This document shows, piece by piece, positions 15,321 through 24,200 of a DNA stretch of 64,000 nt. Source of the DNA: Micromonospora_G sp044901685 (lineage in GTDB: Bacteria > Actinomycetota > Actinomycetes > Mycobacteriales > Micromonosporaceae); NCBI RefSeq assembly GCF_044901685.1, contig NZ_JBJDPS010000006.1, forward strand, positions 372,001-436,000. Direction: 5' to 3'. How positions within the stretch are numbered: position 1 is the first letter of the stretch; each line of letters starts with the position of its first letter. A program made the position numbers and the translations under genes. Below the pieces are notes generated by a model. That model saw only the letters and a program-made list of their open reading frames with translations. It made no database searches and was not told the origin of the DNA.

Positions 15321-16502
15321 TCAGCCGGCGGTGCCGGTCTGCCAGACGACCTTGCCGTTCGAGGAGATGACCACGTTGCCGTCGGCCCGCAGGACGAGGG
15401 TCGCGCCGTTGTTGCGGGCCGTCTTCGTGGACCAGACGGTCCCGCCGTAGCGCGAGTAGAGCACCAGGTTGCCGTCGGACTGGAAGACCAGGAGATGACC
15501 GCCGCGGTCGGCGACACCCGCCCGCCAGACCGTACGTCCCTGGTCGCGCAGGACGACGTCGCCGTCGTCGGTCAGGGTGAGTTGCAGGCGGTTGGAGGTC
15601 CAGGACTCCTCGCGTCGCAGCGCCGCCGTGGACCTGATGGTCCGTTCCTGCCAACTCGCCGACGGTGACGGCGACGAGGGTACGCTCGCCCGAGGGCTGG
15701 CCGGGGCGCCGTTGGTGGGTGTGGTGCTCGGTGTCGTTCCCGGGTTGCCGCCGGCCGGCTGGCTCGCGGTCGGCCCGGTCGACGGGGTGCGCCGGGGAGG
15801 CGTGGACGGCCGGTCGCCGATCCGCCGGTCACGCTCGTAGTAGGCGGTGTAGTCCGACACCATCTCGGCGAAGGCGCGCAGGCTCGGCGCGTCGGGGAGC
15901 CCGCCGGCCTCGCGTACCGCCTCCGGGCCCCACTGGAACGCGGCCAGCGCGGTCGGGTACGCCTCCCCGCTGAGCTGGCCCAACTCCTCCACCAGGGCAC
16001 ACATCGCCCGACCCAGGGCGGGTACGGCCAGTTCGGGGTCGGTCGCGACGGCATCCTCCGAGGGGCGGTACGCCTGCCACAACTCGGGCCGGAACTGTGC
16101 GACGCCCTCCGCGCCGTCCTCGCCGAGCACGTTGGCGTCGAAGCCGGAGGCGGCCATCAACTGCGCCGCGACCCGGGGCGCCGGCACCGCCGGGCAGACG
16201 TTGCCGGCGGTGAGCACCAGCGGGACGAACTCGTCCGGTACGGGCTTCGGCGCGGTCCCCGGACTGGGTGCCACGCCGACCGGCGCCGCCGCGCCGCCCC
16301 GGCTGCCGTTGCCGCCGTCCGGGTCCCGGGCGTCCACCACGGGCACGATGCCGAGCCCGGTCCGGAACACGACGCCGACCAGGACGAGGAGCGCGAGCGT
16401 CCCGCAGAGGGTGCCGATGGCGACCCAACGCAGTGGACCGGGCGTACGGAAAACGGTGCGGCGCAGCCGGGTGAGGGCATCGAGGCCGGGCGGTTGGGGC
16501 AC
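15321..16502 (-). CDS. Membrane-anchored transglycosylase-like protein with C-terminal bulb-type lectin domain
   Basis: A 393-residue protein. An N-terminal cytoplasmic stretch and one TM segment (WVAIGTLCGTLALLVLVGVVF) are followed by an external region (about 95-215) resembling soluble lytic transglycosylases: a SGFDANVLGEDGAEGVAQFRP segment placed like the catalytic ES/GLMQ region, then ALAAFQWGP. A Pro/Ser/Thr linker leads to a bulb-type (mannose-binding) lectin repeat, with FQSDGNLVLYS close to the QxDxNxVxY sugar-binding motif and weaker repeats around it. A cell-wall-acting enzyme tethered to a glycan-binding module is my inference; the catalytic Glu is not certain. It may share a transcript with the kinase downstream. 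Confidence 0.7.
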   Translation of the reverse strand: MPQPPGLDALTRLRRTVFRTPGPLRWVAIGTLCGTLALLVLVGVVFRTGLGIVPVVDARDPDGGNGSRGGAAAPVGVAPSPGTAPKPVPDEFVPLVLTAGNVCPAVPAPRVAAQLMAASGFDANVLGEDGAEGVAQFRPELWQAYRPSEDAVATDPELAVPALGRAMCALVEELGQLSGEAYPTALAAFQWGPEAVREAGGLPDAPSLRAFAEMVSDYTAYYERDRRIGDRPSTPPRRTPSTGPTASQPAGGNPGTTPSTTPTNGAPASPRASVPSSPSPSASWQERTIRSTAALRREESWTSNRLQLTLTDDGDVVLRDQGRTVWRAGVADRGGHLLVFQSDGNLVLYSRYGGTVWSTKTARNNGATLVLRADGNVVISSNGKVVWQTGTAG

Positions 16503-16626
16503 TTCCTGGTCTCCTCGGCCGCCGTGATCGCAGGTCTCGCGGGAAGGTTCGCGGGCGGGCTCATGCTACCCAGCGCCGGTGACGGGAGCCAGCCAGCGGT
16601 TGCCGATATACGACTGCCTCAAGATG

Positions 16627-16640
16627 TAGCACTCATGCTA
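16627..16640 (+). promoter_or_regulatory. Inverted repeat TAGCA-N4-TGCTA before an ABC exporter operon
   Basis: TAGCA (16627-16631) and TGCTA (16636-16640) flank four bases, 39 bases before the ATP-binding gene in an AT-richer promoter stretch. It is a candidate operator for the XRE regulator encoded at the end of the operon. GGGGAGGTGAAGG provides the ribosome-binding site. Confidence 0.4.
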
Positions 16641-16678
16641 TGGTCTGGCCGACTGGTTAGACGGGGAGGTGAAGGTCT

Positions 16679-17650
16679 ATGACGGGGTTACGGGAGCTGG
16701 ACGTACCGGCTCCGATGTCCGACCGGACCGACGGTTCGACCGTGCTGGACGTACGCGACCTACGAATGAGGTACGGCACCAACGACGTACTCGACGGCGT
16801 CACGTTCACCGCGCGGCGGGGTGAGGTGGTGGCGCTGCTCGGGCCGAACGGCGCGGGCAAGACCACCACCATCGAGATCCTGGAGGGCTTCCGAATGCGC
16901 TCGGCCGGCGAGGTCTCGGTGCTCGGGGTGGACCCCGGGCGGGGCGACGAGCGGTGGCGCTCGCGGCTCGGTGTGGTTCTCCAGTCCTGGCGTGACCACG
17001 GCAAATGGCGGGTACGAGAGCTCCTCTCCCACCTCGGCTCCTACTACGTCCCCTACTCCGCCGACGGGCTCCGTCGTCCGTGGCAGGTGGACGAACTGAT
17101 CGACGCGGTCGGGTTGACCGAGCACGCGGGCAGGCGCATCGCCCAGCTCTCCGGTGGGCAGCGCCGCCGCCTCGACGTGGCGGTCGGCATCGTCGGTCGC
17201 CCCGAGCTGCTCTTCCTCGACGAGCCGACGGTCGGCTTCGACCCGGCCGCCCGGCGCGAGTTCCACGACCTGGTGCACCGCCTCTCCGACACCGACGACA
17301 CCACGATCCTGCTCACCACCCACGACCTGGACGAGGCGGAGAAACTGGCCGACCGGATCCTCATCCTGGCCGGTGGGCGGATCATCGCCGACGGTTCGGC
17401 GGACGAGCTGTCCCGGCGGATGTCGACGGAGGCGGAGGTGCGCTGGAGCCGGGACGGCCAACGGTTCGTCCACAGCGGCACCGACGCCACCCGGTTCGTC
17501 CAGGAGCTGTTCCGGCAGCACGGTGATTCCGTCGCCGACCTGGAGGTACGTCGGGCCAGCCTGGAGGACACGTACATGGCGATGGTGCGGGAGTTCGAGT
17601 CGGGTCGGACCGGCTCCGCCGCGCGTACGTTCGCGGAGGTGGTCCGATGA
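16679..17650 (+). CDS. ABC exporter ATP-binding protein (DrrA-like)
   Basis: A 323-residue nucleotide-binding protein. Walker A GPNGAGKTT (55-63), the signature LSGGQRRRLDVAVGI, Walker B LLFLDEPTVGFD and the switch His in TTHDLDEAEKLADR are intact. The C-terminal extension has the DLEVRRASLEDTYMAMV pattern typical of DrrA-type drug/lipid exporters. A second in-frame ATG at 16715 is possible. The stop overlaps the ATG of the permease (ATGA). Energises export by the next gene product; substrate unknown. Confidence 0.9.
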   Translation: MTGLRELDVPAPMSDRTDGSTVLDVRDLRMRYGTNDVLDGVTFTARRGEVVALLGPNGAGKTTTIEILEGFRMRSAGEVSVLGVDPGRGDERWRSRLGVVLQSWRDHGKWRVRELLSHLGSYYVPYSADGLRRPWQVDELIDAVGLTEHAGRRIAQLSGGQRRRLDVAVGIVGRPELLFLDEPTVGFDPAARREFHDLVHRLSDTDDTTILLTTHDLDEAEKLADRILILAGGRIIADGSADELSRRMSTEAEVRWSRDGQRFVHSGTDATRFVQELFRQHGDSVADLEVRRASLEDTYMAMVREFESGRTGSAARTFAEVVR

Positions 17651-18498
17651 CGCCGTTGCTGGTCGCGGCCCGGTCCGGGCTGGCGCGCGGCGGGATCGAG
17701 CTGCGCCAGACGTTCACCACCGCCCAGGATCTCTGGACCTACTTCTTCCCGACCGCGATCCTGCTGGTGGTCATGTTCTTCACCCGGGACGTCTCCGTGC
17801 CGGGCACGAACTTCTCGCTCGGGGCGCGGACCCTGCCGAGCGCGATCGGCATGGGCGTCGCCTTCGGCGGCCTGGTCAACGTGGCCCAGCAGCTCATCGT
17901 CGAGCGTGAGGACGGCACCCTGCTGCGGGCCAAGGCGGTGCCGAACGGGATGTTCGGCTATCTGATCGGCAAGATCGTGCTGATCTCCGGCATCACCGTG
18001 GTGAGCATCGTGATCCAGCTCGTACCCGGGGCGTTCGTGGTCGACGGACTCGCGCTGGACAGCGTCACCGCCTGGCTGACCCTGGCCTGGGTGGTGCTGC
18101 TGGGACTGGTCGCGACCATGCCGATCGGCGCGATCCTCGGATCGCTGTTCGACAACCCCCGCAACATGGGCCTGATCATGTTGCCCATCATGGGACTGGT
18201 CGCCAGCTCCGGTATCTTCTACCCGATCACCGGCTATCCGGCGTGGCTGCAAGGGATCGCGCAGGTGTTCCCGATCTACTGGCTGGGGTTGGGCATGCGC
18301 TCGGCGCTGCTGCCGGACGAGCTGTCGGCGGTGGAGATCGGTGAGTCCTGGCGGCACCTGGAGACGCTCGGCGTACTCGGGGTCTGGGCCGTCGTGGGAT
18401 TGGTCGCGGCGCCGGTCGTGCTGCGCCGGATGGCCCGCCGCGAGTCGGGGTCGAGGGTGGCCGCGCGTCTGGAGAAGGCCATGCGGCGGGTGACGTGA
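17647..18498 (+). CDS. ABC-2 type exporter permease (DrrB-like)
   Basis: A 283-residue membrane protein with six predicted TM helices, for example LWTYFFPTAILLVVMFF, IVLISGITVVSIVIQLV and NMGLIMLPIMGLVASSGIFYPI. It contains the ABC-2 region with IVEREDGTLLRAKAVP. Translationally coupled to the ATPase by ATGA, it should form the channel of a half-size exporter. A small XRE regulator follows 13 bases downstream, so substrate and expression are probably linked. Substrate cannot be read. Confidence 0.88.
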   Translation: MTPLLVAARSGLARGGIELRQTFTTAQDLWTYFFPTAILLVVMFFTRDVSVPGTNFSLGARTLPSAIGMGVAFGGLVNVAQQLIVEREDGTLLRAKAVPNGMFGYLIGKIVLISGITVVSIVIQLVPGAFVVDGLALDSVTAWLTLAWVVLLGLVATMPIGAILGSLFDNPRNMGLIMLPIMGLVASSGIFYPITGYPAWLQGIAQVFPIYWLGLGMRSALLPDELSAVEIGESWRHLETLGVLGVWAVVGLVAAPVVLRRMARRESGSRVAARLEKAMRRVT

Positions 18499-18511
18499 GA
18501 GGGCGAACGCC

Positions 18512-18769
18512 ATGAACGAGGTGATCTACGACCGGATCGCGGTGCTCCGGGTGGAGCGCGGCATCTCCCGTCGGCAGCTCGCCGAGGCGCTCGGGGTCCA
18601 CTACCAGACGATCGGCTATCTCGAGCGCGGCGAGTTCCGGCCCAGCCTGCACCTGGCGCTGCGGATCGCGGCCTTCTTCGAGGTGCCGGTGGAGGTGGTC
18701 TTCTCCACCGAACCCTTCCCCCGGATCGGTGCCGGCCCGGCCGCGCCCGGGCAGCAGCGGTCGGCCTGA
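18512..18769 (+). CDS. Small XRE-family HTH regulator
   Basis: An 85-residue protein that is nearly all helix-turn-helix: RIAVLRVERGISRRQLAEALGVHYQTIGYLERGEFRPSLHLALRIAAFF. The C-terminus (EVPVEVVFSTEPFP) is typical of YozG/HipB-like minimal regulators found at the ends of ABC exporter operons. It starts at an ATG 13 bases after the permease stop, with GAGGGCGAA upstream. It likely represses the operon through the inverted repeat at 16627; this is inference. Confidence 0.88.
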   Translation: MNEVIYDRIAVLRVERGISRRQLAEALGVHYQTIGYLERGEFRPSLHLALRIAAFFEVPVEVVFSTEPFPRIGAGPAAPGQQRSA

Positions 18770-18949
18770 GCGCCGCTGGACCGACCGCGCCGAGGGCATG
18801 ATCGGTCACCGCCCGCCCGGCACCCGGTGCTCCACGATCGGCACGTGGCGCCCGCGACACGCACTTACTGTCCGTAACGCGAGTGGTCGTACTACGAACA
18901 GTTTGTAGCCCCCACGACGGCGGTGACCGCCCGTGCCACGATGAAGGGC

Positions 18950-19789
18950 ATGGTCAAGGGTCCGGTCGCGTTCGTGCTCGGTGGCGGGGGCGTACTCGGC
19001 GCGGTCGAGGTGGGCATGCTCCGGGCGCTGTTCCGCGCCGGCATCCGCCCCGATCTCGTCATCGGTACGTCCATCGGCGCGGTCAACGGCGCCCTGGTGG
19101 CGGCCGACCCCTCGGAGGCGGTGACCAACCGGCTGGTCCGGCTCTGGGCGTCACCGGAGGCGAGCGAGGTGTACGGCGACTCGGTCGCCCGCCAACTGCG
19201 CCGCTTCGCCGCCCGTACGCACCTGCACTCGCCGCGCCCGCTGCGCCGGCTGCTCGAGTCGGAACTCGGCGAACAGACCACCTTCGCCGAACTGAAGGTC
19301 CCGTTCCGGTGCTGCGCGGCGAGCATCGAGCGGGCCGCCGAGCACTGGTTCACCAGCGGCCCGCTGGTCGACGCCGTACTCGCCTCGGCCTCGGTGCCCG
19401 GGCTGCTCCCGCCGTCGGAGATCGACGGTGAGCACTTCGTCGACGGCGGGATCGTCAACTCGATCCCGATCGGCGAGGCGGTGGACTGCGGCGCGAAGCA
19501 GATCTTCGTCCTCCAGGTCGGCCGGATCGAACGGCCGCTCAGCCCGCCTCGACGGCCGTGGGAGATCGCCCAGGTGGCGTTCGAGATCGCCCGCCGGCAC
19601 CGGTTCGCCCGGGAGATGGCGGCGCTCCCCGACGACGTGGACGTACACGTGCTGCCGACCGGGGGGTCGCAACCCCGCGACGACACGCCCTGGGCCTACC
19701 GCGACATGGCGGCGGTGGGCCGACGGATCAGCCGGGCGTACACCGCCTCCCGCCGCTACCTGCACTCGCACGTCGAGGGCGTCGAATGA
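18950..19789 (+). CDS. Patatin-like phospholipase
   Basis: A 279-residue serine hydrolase. The oxyanion GGGGVLG, the nucleophile Ser41 in GTSIG and the dyad Asp165 in VDGG are present, so it should be an active cytosolic or membrane-peripheral lipid acyl hydrolase. Two ATGs compete, 18941 and 18950. I chose 18950 because a -10-like CACGAT ends 7 bases before it and family proteins begin just ahead of the glycine loop. Its stop overlaps the ATG of a PlsC-like acyltransferase (ATGA), suggesting coupled deacylation and reacylation of a lipid. Substrate unknown. Confidence 0.88.
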   Translation: MVKGPVAFVLGGGGVLGAVEVGMLRALFRAGIRPDLVIGTSIGAVNGALVAADPSEAVTNRLVRLWASPEASEVYGDSVARQLRRFAARTHLHSPRPLRRLLESELGEQTTFAELKVPFRCCAASIERAAEHWFTSGPLVDAVLASASVPGLLPPSEIDGEHFVDGGIVNSIPIGEAVDCGAKQIFVLQVGRIERPLSPPRRPWEIAQVAFEIARRHRFAREMAALPDDVDVHVLPTGGSQPRDDTPWAYRDMAAVGRRISRAYTASRRYLHSHVEGVE

Positions 19790-20832
19790 GGTTGCCGCCG
19801 CGTTGGCTGCGGCGGGTGCTGCTCGGGCCGCTGGTGGTGCTCCTGGCCGTGGTCGTGGTGAGCGCGCTACCGGTCTGGCTGATCCTCGCGGCGGCGGCGT
19901 CGCCGCTGGTCCCGGGCTACCTGCGCCCGCTGCGGGTGCTCTGGATGGGGATCATCTACCTGGCCTGGGACGCCACCGCGCTGCTCGCGCTCTTCGGGCT
20001 CTGGGTCGGCTCCGGGTTCGGGTGGAAGAAGCGCTCGCCCCGGTTCCAGCGGGCGCACTACGTGTTGACCGGGTGGTTTCTCGCCTTCCTCTTCTGGCAG
20101 GCGCAGTGGACCCTGCGGTTGGCCATCGAGGTGGTGGGCGCGCACCCGGACAGCGCGCTGCCGGGACGGCCGCAGTTGGTGCTCTGCCGGCACGCCGGGC
20201 CCGGTGACTCGTTCATCCTGATCCACGCCTTGGTCAACTGGTTCGACCGGGAGCCGAGGATCGTGCTGAAGGAGACCCTCCAGTGGGACCCGGCGGTCGA
20301 CGTGCTGCTCAACCGGTTGCCGAACCGGTTCATCGCGCCGGGTCGGGCACAGGACCCGGCGATCGGCGGCGACAGCCGGCAACCGGGGCAGACGCTGACC
20401 GAGCAGATCGGCCACCTGGCGGTCGGCCTGGACAGCAACGACGCGTTCGTGATCTTTCCCGAGGGCGGCAACTTCACCCCGCGCCGCCGGATCCGGGCCA
20501 TCGAACGGCTGCGGGCCCGTGGGTTGGAGAAGATGGCCGTACGGGCGGAGGCGATGCGGCACGTGCTGGCGCCGCAGCCGGGAGGTGTGCTGGCCGCGCT
20601 CGACGCCGCACCGGACGCCGGGGTCATCTTCGTGGCGCACACCGGGCTCGACCGGATGACGACGGTGGCTGACGTCTGGCGCGAACTGCCGATGGATAAG
20701 AAGATTGTGATGCGGTTCTGGTCGGTCCCGCCGGAAGAAATACCAGCCGGGCGACAGGAACGCATCGACTGGCTCTACGACTGGTGGAAACGCATCGACG
20801 AATGGGTCGATATCCACCGCACCACCGCGTAA
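19786..20832 (+). CDS. Multi-TM PlsC-like acyltransferase
   Basis: A 348-residue membrane protein. Three to four hydrophobic segments fill the first 130 residues (LLGPLVVLLAVVVVSALPVWLIL and others). The acyltransferase core follows, with HX4D as RHAGPGD and the second motif FPEGGNFTPRR. The usual EGT is changed to EGGN, seen in some actinobacterial members. The ATG overlaps the stop of the patatin gene, so the two are coupled; a lipid remodelling role is likely. The acyl acceptor is unknown. Confidence 0.82.
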   Translation: MRLPPRWLRRVLLGPLVVLLAVVVVSALPVWLILAAAASPLVPGYLRPLRVLWMGIIYLAWDATALLALFGLWVGSGFGWKKRSPRFQRAHYVLTGWFLAFLFWQAQWTLRLAIEVVGAHPDSALPGRPQLVLCRHAGPGDSFILIHALVNWFDREPRIVLKETLQWDPAVDVLLNRLPNRFIAPGRAQDPAIGGDSRQPGQTLTEQIGHLAVGLDSNDAFVIFPEGGNFTPRRRIRAIERLRARGLEKMAVRAEAMRHVLAPQPGGVLAALDAAPDAGVIFVAHTGLDRMTTVADVWRELPMDKKIVMRFWSVPPEEIPAGRQERIDWLYDWWKRIDEWVDIHRTTA

Positions 20833-20842
20833 GGTGCGCGGC

Positions 20843-21163
20843 GTGGACCAGCTCTGCGTGGTAACGACCGTGGTGGATGCCCGGTCGGTGGCGGACCTGC
20901 TCGCGGCCGCTGCGGTCGCCGGCCGGCTGGCGGCCTGTGCCCAGGTCGGCGGCCCGATGGACAGCACCTACTGGTGGCAGTCCCGGATGGAGACCACCCG
21001 CGAGTGGTCGGTGCAGTTCAAGACCGCGCCGGACCGGGTGGAGGCGCTCGTCGACCACCTGCGCGGTGCCCACCCGTACGAGGTGCCGGAGATCCTGGTC
21101 CACTGGGTGGAGGGGGGAAACCCGGACTACACGGCCTGGGTGCACGACCAGACCCGGACCTGA
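20843..21163 (+). CDS. cutA: CutA1 divalent-cation tolerance protein
   Basis: A 106-residue CutA: VVTTVVDARSVADLLAAAAVAGRLAACAQVG, STYWW, EWSVQFKTAPDRV and HPYEVPEILVHWVEGGNPDYTAWV cover the family from end to end. CutA forms stable trimers and is linked to copper tolerance, though its exact function is unsettled. A -10-like TAAGGT (20830-20835) ends 7 bases before the chosen GTG, so the message may be leaderless. The open frame also allows a GTG at 20834, directly after the stop of the acyltransferase gene. Confidence 0.9.
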   Translation: MDQLCVVTTVVDARSVADLLAAAAVAGRLAACAQVGGPMDSTYWWQSRMETTREWSVQFKTAPDRVEALVDHLRGAHPYEVPEILVHWVEGGNPDYTAWVHDQTRT

Positions 21164-21253
21164 GCCCGGGGGCGGCACCCCGCGCGACCACTCACCCGCC
21201 CATGAGTACGCGGACTCTGGGCCGGAGCCGGCGGCGGCGACGACCATGCCAGG

Positions 21254-24200
21254 GTGACCATTCCGCCGAACCTCCGTCCCTGCCCCGTGTGCGGGGGCGG
21301 CGCCAGACTGAACACCGTCTGCCCCGGCTGTGGACGGGCACCGGACCCGGTCGCCGCCGAGATCGTCCGGCTGGACGGCGAGATCAACGCGCTCGCCGGC
21401 CAGGCCGAGCAGGCCCGACAGACGTACGCGATGCTCGTCGGCAGCCTGGACGACCTGCGGCGCCGACGAGCCGAGCTGGCCGCCCGCTGGCGTCCGGCGG
21501 CGCTCGTCGCGCGCCCGGTGATCGCCCCGGTCGCTCCCGTCGCCACCACGGCCCCGGAGCCACCGGTACGCCCGGAGGCGTCCACCAGGGCGGTGCAGAA
21601 TCTGCTCTTTGTCCTCGGTGGACTGTTGCTCTGCGCCGCCGCGGTCGTCTTCATGGTGGTCACCTGGTCGGTGGTCGGGGTGGCCGGCCGGGCGGCGATC
21701 CTGGCCGGGATAACCGCGGCCGTGCTGGCGCTGCCGATGCTCGCCACCCGGCGCGGTCTCACCGCGACCGCCGAGACGTTCTCGGTGGTCGGACTCCTGC
21801 TGGTGGCGCTCGACGGTTACGCCGCCTGGTCGGTGGACCTCTTCGGCGTCACCGCCTGGTCGGGCACCGGCTACGCCGCGCTGGTCTGCGGGGTCAGCGC
21901 GCTGGCGGCGATCGGCTACCAACGGCTGACCCGGCTCTGGGCGCCCTGGTTCACCATGTTCGCCCTGGCCCAGCCGGTGCTGCCACTGCTGGCCGCCCAG
22001 TTCGACCCGGGCGCGGCCGGCTGGGCGCTGGTGTACGCCGCACTGGCCACGTTCGACCTGCTGGTGATCCACAGTGTCGGCGTCCGTCCCGTTGTCGGGG
22101 ACCGGGGCACCGACCCCGGCACGACCGGACCGGGGGAACGCGACCGGGATACCGGATCGGGGGAGCGCGACCGGAATGCCGCTCCGGGGGGCGCCGGATC
22201 GTCCGGCGCCGTTGAACCGGAGGCGCCCGGATTACGTGTGGGCGGTGGGGGAGCTGACGGGGCGGCGCCCGGAGGGGTGGCGCTGGCTCGTCGGGTCGTC
22301 GGCTGGGTGGCGTACGCCGCCGCGCTGGCCGGCGCCGCGCTCAGCGGTCTGATCGCGCTGTTGTTGGGCGACGGGGCGGGAGCGCCGGTGCTGGCCGGTG
22401 GCCCACTACTGGTCGCGGCGGCGGTGCTGGTGGCCGGTGCGGTGCTCGCGCGCAACACCGGTTTCCAGGCCGCCGCCGGGCTGGTGGTGGTGCTCGCGCT
22501 CGCCGCCGCGACCCTGCGCCCGGTCGCCGACCTGTACGGGGAGTGGCTGCTGGTCGCGACCGGTCTGGTCGTCGCCGTGCTCTCCGGTGTGGTGGCGCTG
22601 GTGCGGCCCCGGCTGCCGGAGGGGGTCCGGCGCGGGCCGTGGGTCGGCGGCCTGGTGCTCGTCGTCGGGCTGGGCAGCCTGACGGGTGCGATGACCGCGA
22701 TGATCGCACTTGAGGCGGCGACCCGTTCGCAGCCGCTCTGGCGGGCGAGCGGCACCGGCCCGGTCAGCAACCTGGACTGGCAGGTGCCGGTCACGGTCCT
22801 GCTGGTCGCGCTCGCGCTGGCGGTGCTGCTGCCCCGGTCGGCCCGGGAGCCGGTCGGAGCGGTCGGGGTCGGGCTGGCCCTGCTCGCACTGCCGGCCGCG
22901 CTGCCGCTGCCCTGGTGGGGCCTGGCCACGCTGGAACTGGTGGTGGCGGTGGCGCTGCTGCTCGCCGCCGTACGGGTGCCGGCGACCTCGGTGGGGATCG
23001 TGCTGGTCCGGGTCGCCGTGGCGGTGGTGCTGGTCGGGCACGCGTTCCTGCTCAGCCTCGCCCGTCCGGCCGGCGCGGCGACCGTACTCGGGGTGATCGT
23101 GCTGGTCGGCCTGGCGGTTGCCGGACTCGCCGTCGACGGGCCGACCGATCCGGACCGCGTCGGGGCCGAACGGGTGCGGGCGGTACGGCGCCGGATCGGC
23201 GGGGTGGCGCTCACCACCGGCCTGCTCGCCGTACCGGGGACGACGGTGCTCGGGCTCTTCGCCGCCGGGGTTGTCCCGTGGTGGCAGGTGCGGGCGCTGC
23301 CGGCCAGCGCCGTACTGCTGCTCGCGGCGCTGGGACTGGTACGTCGGCACCGCCGCGACCACCTCCCGTACGCCGACACCGCGCTCGCCGGGACCGTGCT
23401 GGTGGCCGGGCTCGCCCCGCTGTTCGGCCGGACGGGGGAGCCGCTCGGTGTCTACTCGGCCGTGGCGCTGCTGCTCGCCGTCACCGCGCTGTGGGTGGGC
23501 GGCCGGCTCGACGGTCGGCGCTCGGTGGTCGCCCCGCCGGCCGGACGGCCGGGCGCCCCGGAGCGCCGGTACGCCACACCGGGCCAGCTCTCGCCCACCC
23601 TGTTCTGCGTACCGGTGCTGACCTTCCCGGTCCTGCTGGTGGTCGCGCCGGCGGTCGGCGCGGTGCTGCTCGGGCCGTACGGCTGGCTCACCCGGATCTG
23701 GTCCGGTGGGCCGGACGGGGTGGGGATCACTCCCGGCGGCTGGCCGGTCGACGGTCGTGCCGCCGCCACGCTGGTGCTCTTCACCCTCGCGCTCGCGCTG
23801 GCCGGCGGGGGCTGGCACCGCTCGGTGCGCGGCGCGCTGCTGGTGGCGTTCCCGTCGCTGGTGGTGGCGGTGCCGGTGGTGCTCGCCGCGGCGGGTGCCC
23901 GGTGGCCGGTGGTGCCGGCGGTCGCCCTGCTCGGCGGTCTGGCCGCGCTGCTGGTCGGCACGGTGGGGGCGGGCGGTTCGGCGGCCACCGGCCCGATCCG
24001 GTCCGGGCTGGTCTCCGTACCGGTCGGGTTGCCGCTGGCCGGGGCGGGGCTGGCCGGCGGGCTGCCGACAAAGGCCGGCACGCTGGTCGCGCTGGGCCTG
24101 GTCGTGCTGGCCGGTGCCGCGATCGGCGCGGCGGGTCGGCGGCCGGTGGCGCGGGTCGTCGGTTGGCTGGTCTGCGTCGGCACCGGGCTGGCCTTCGCGC

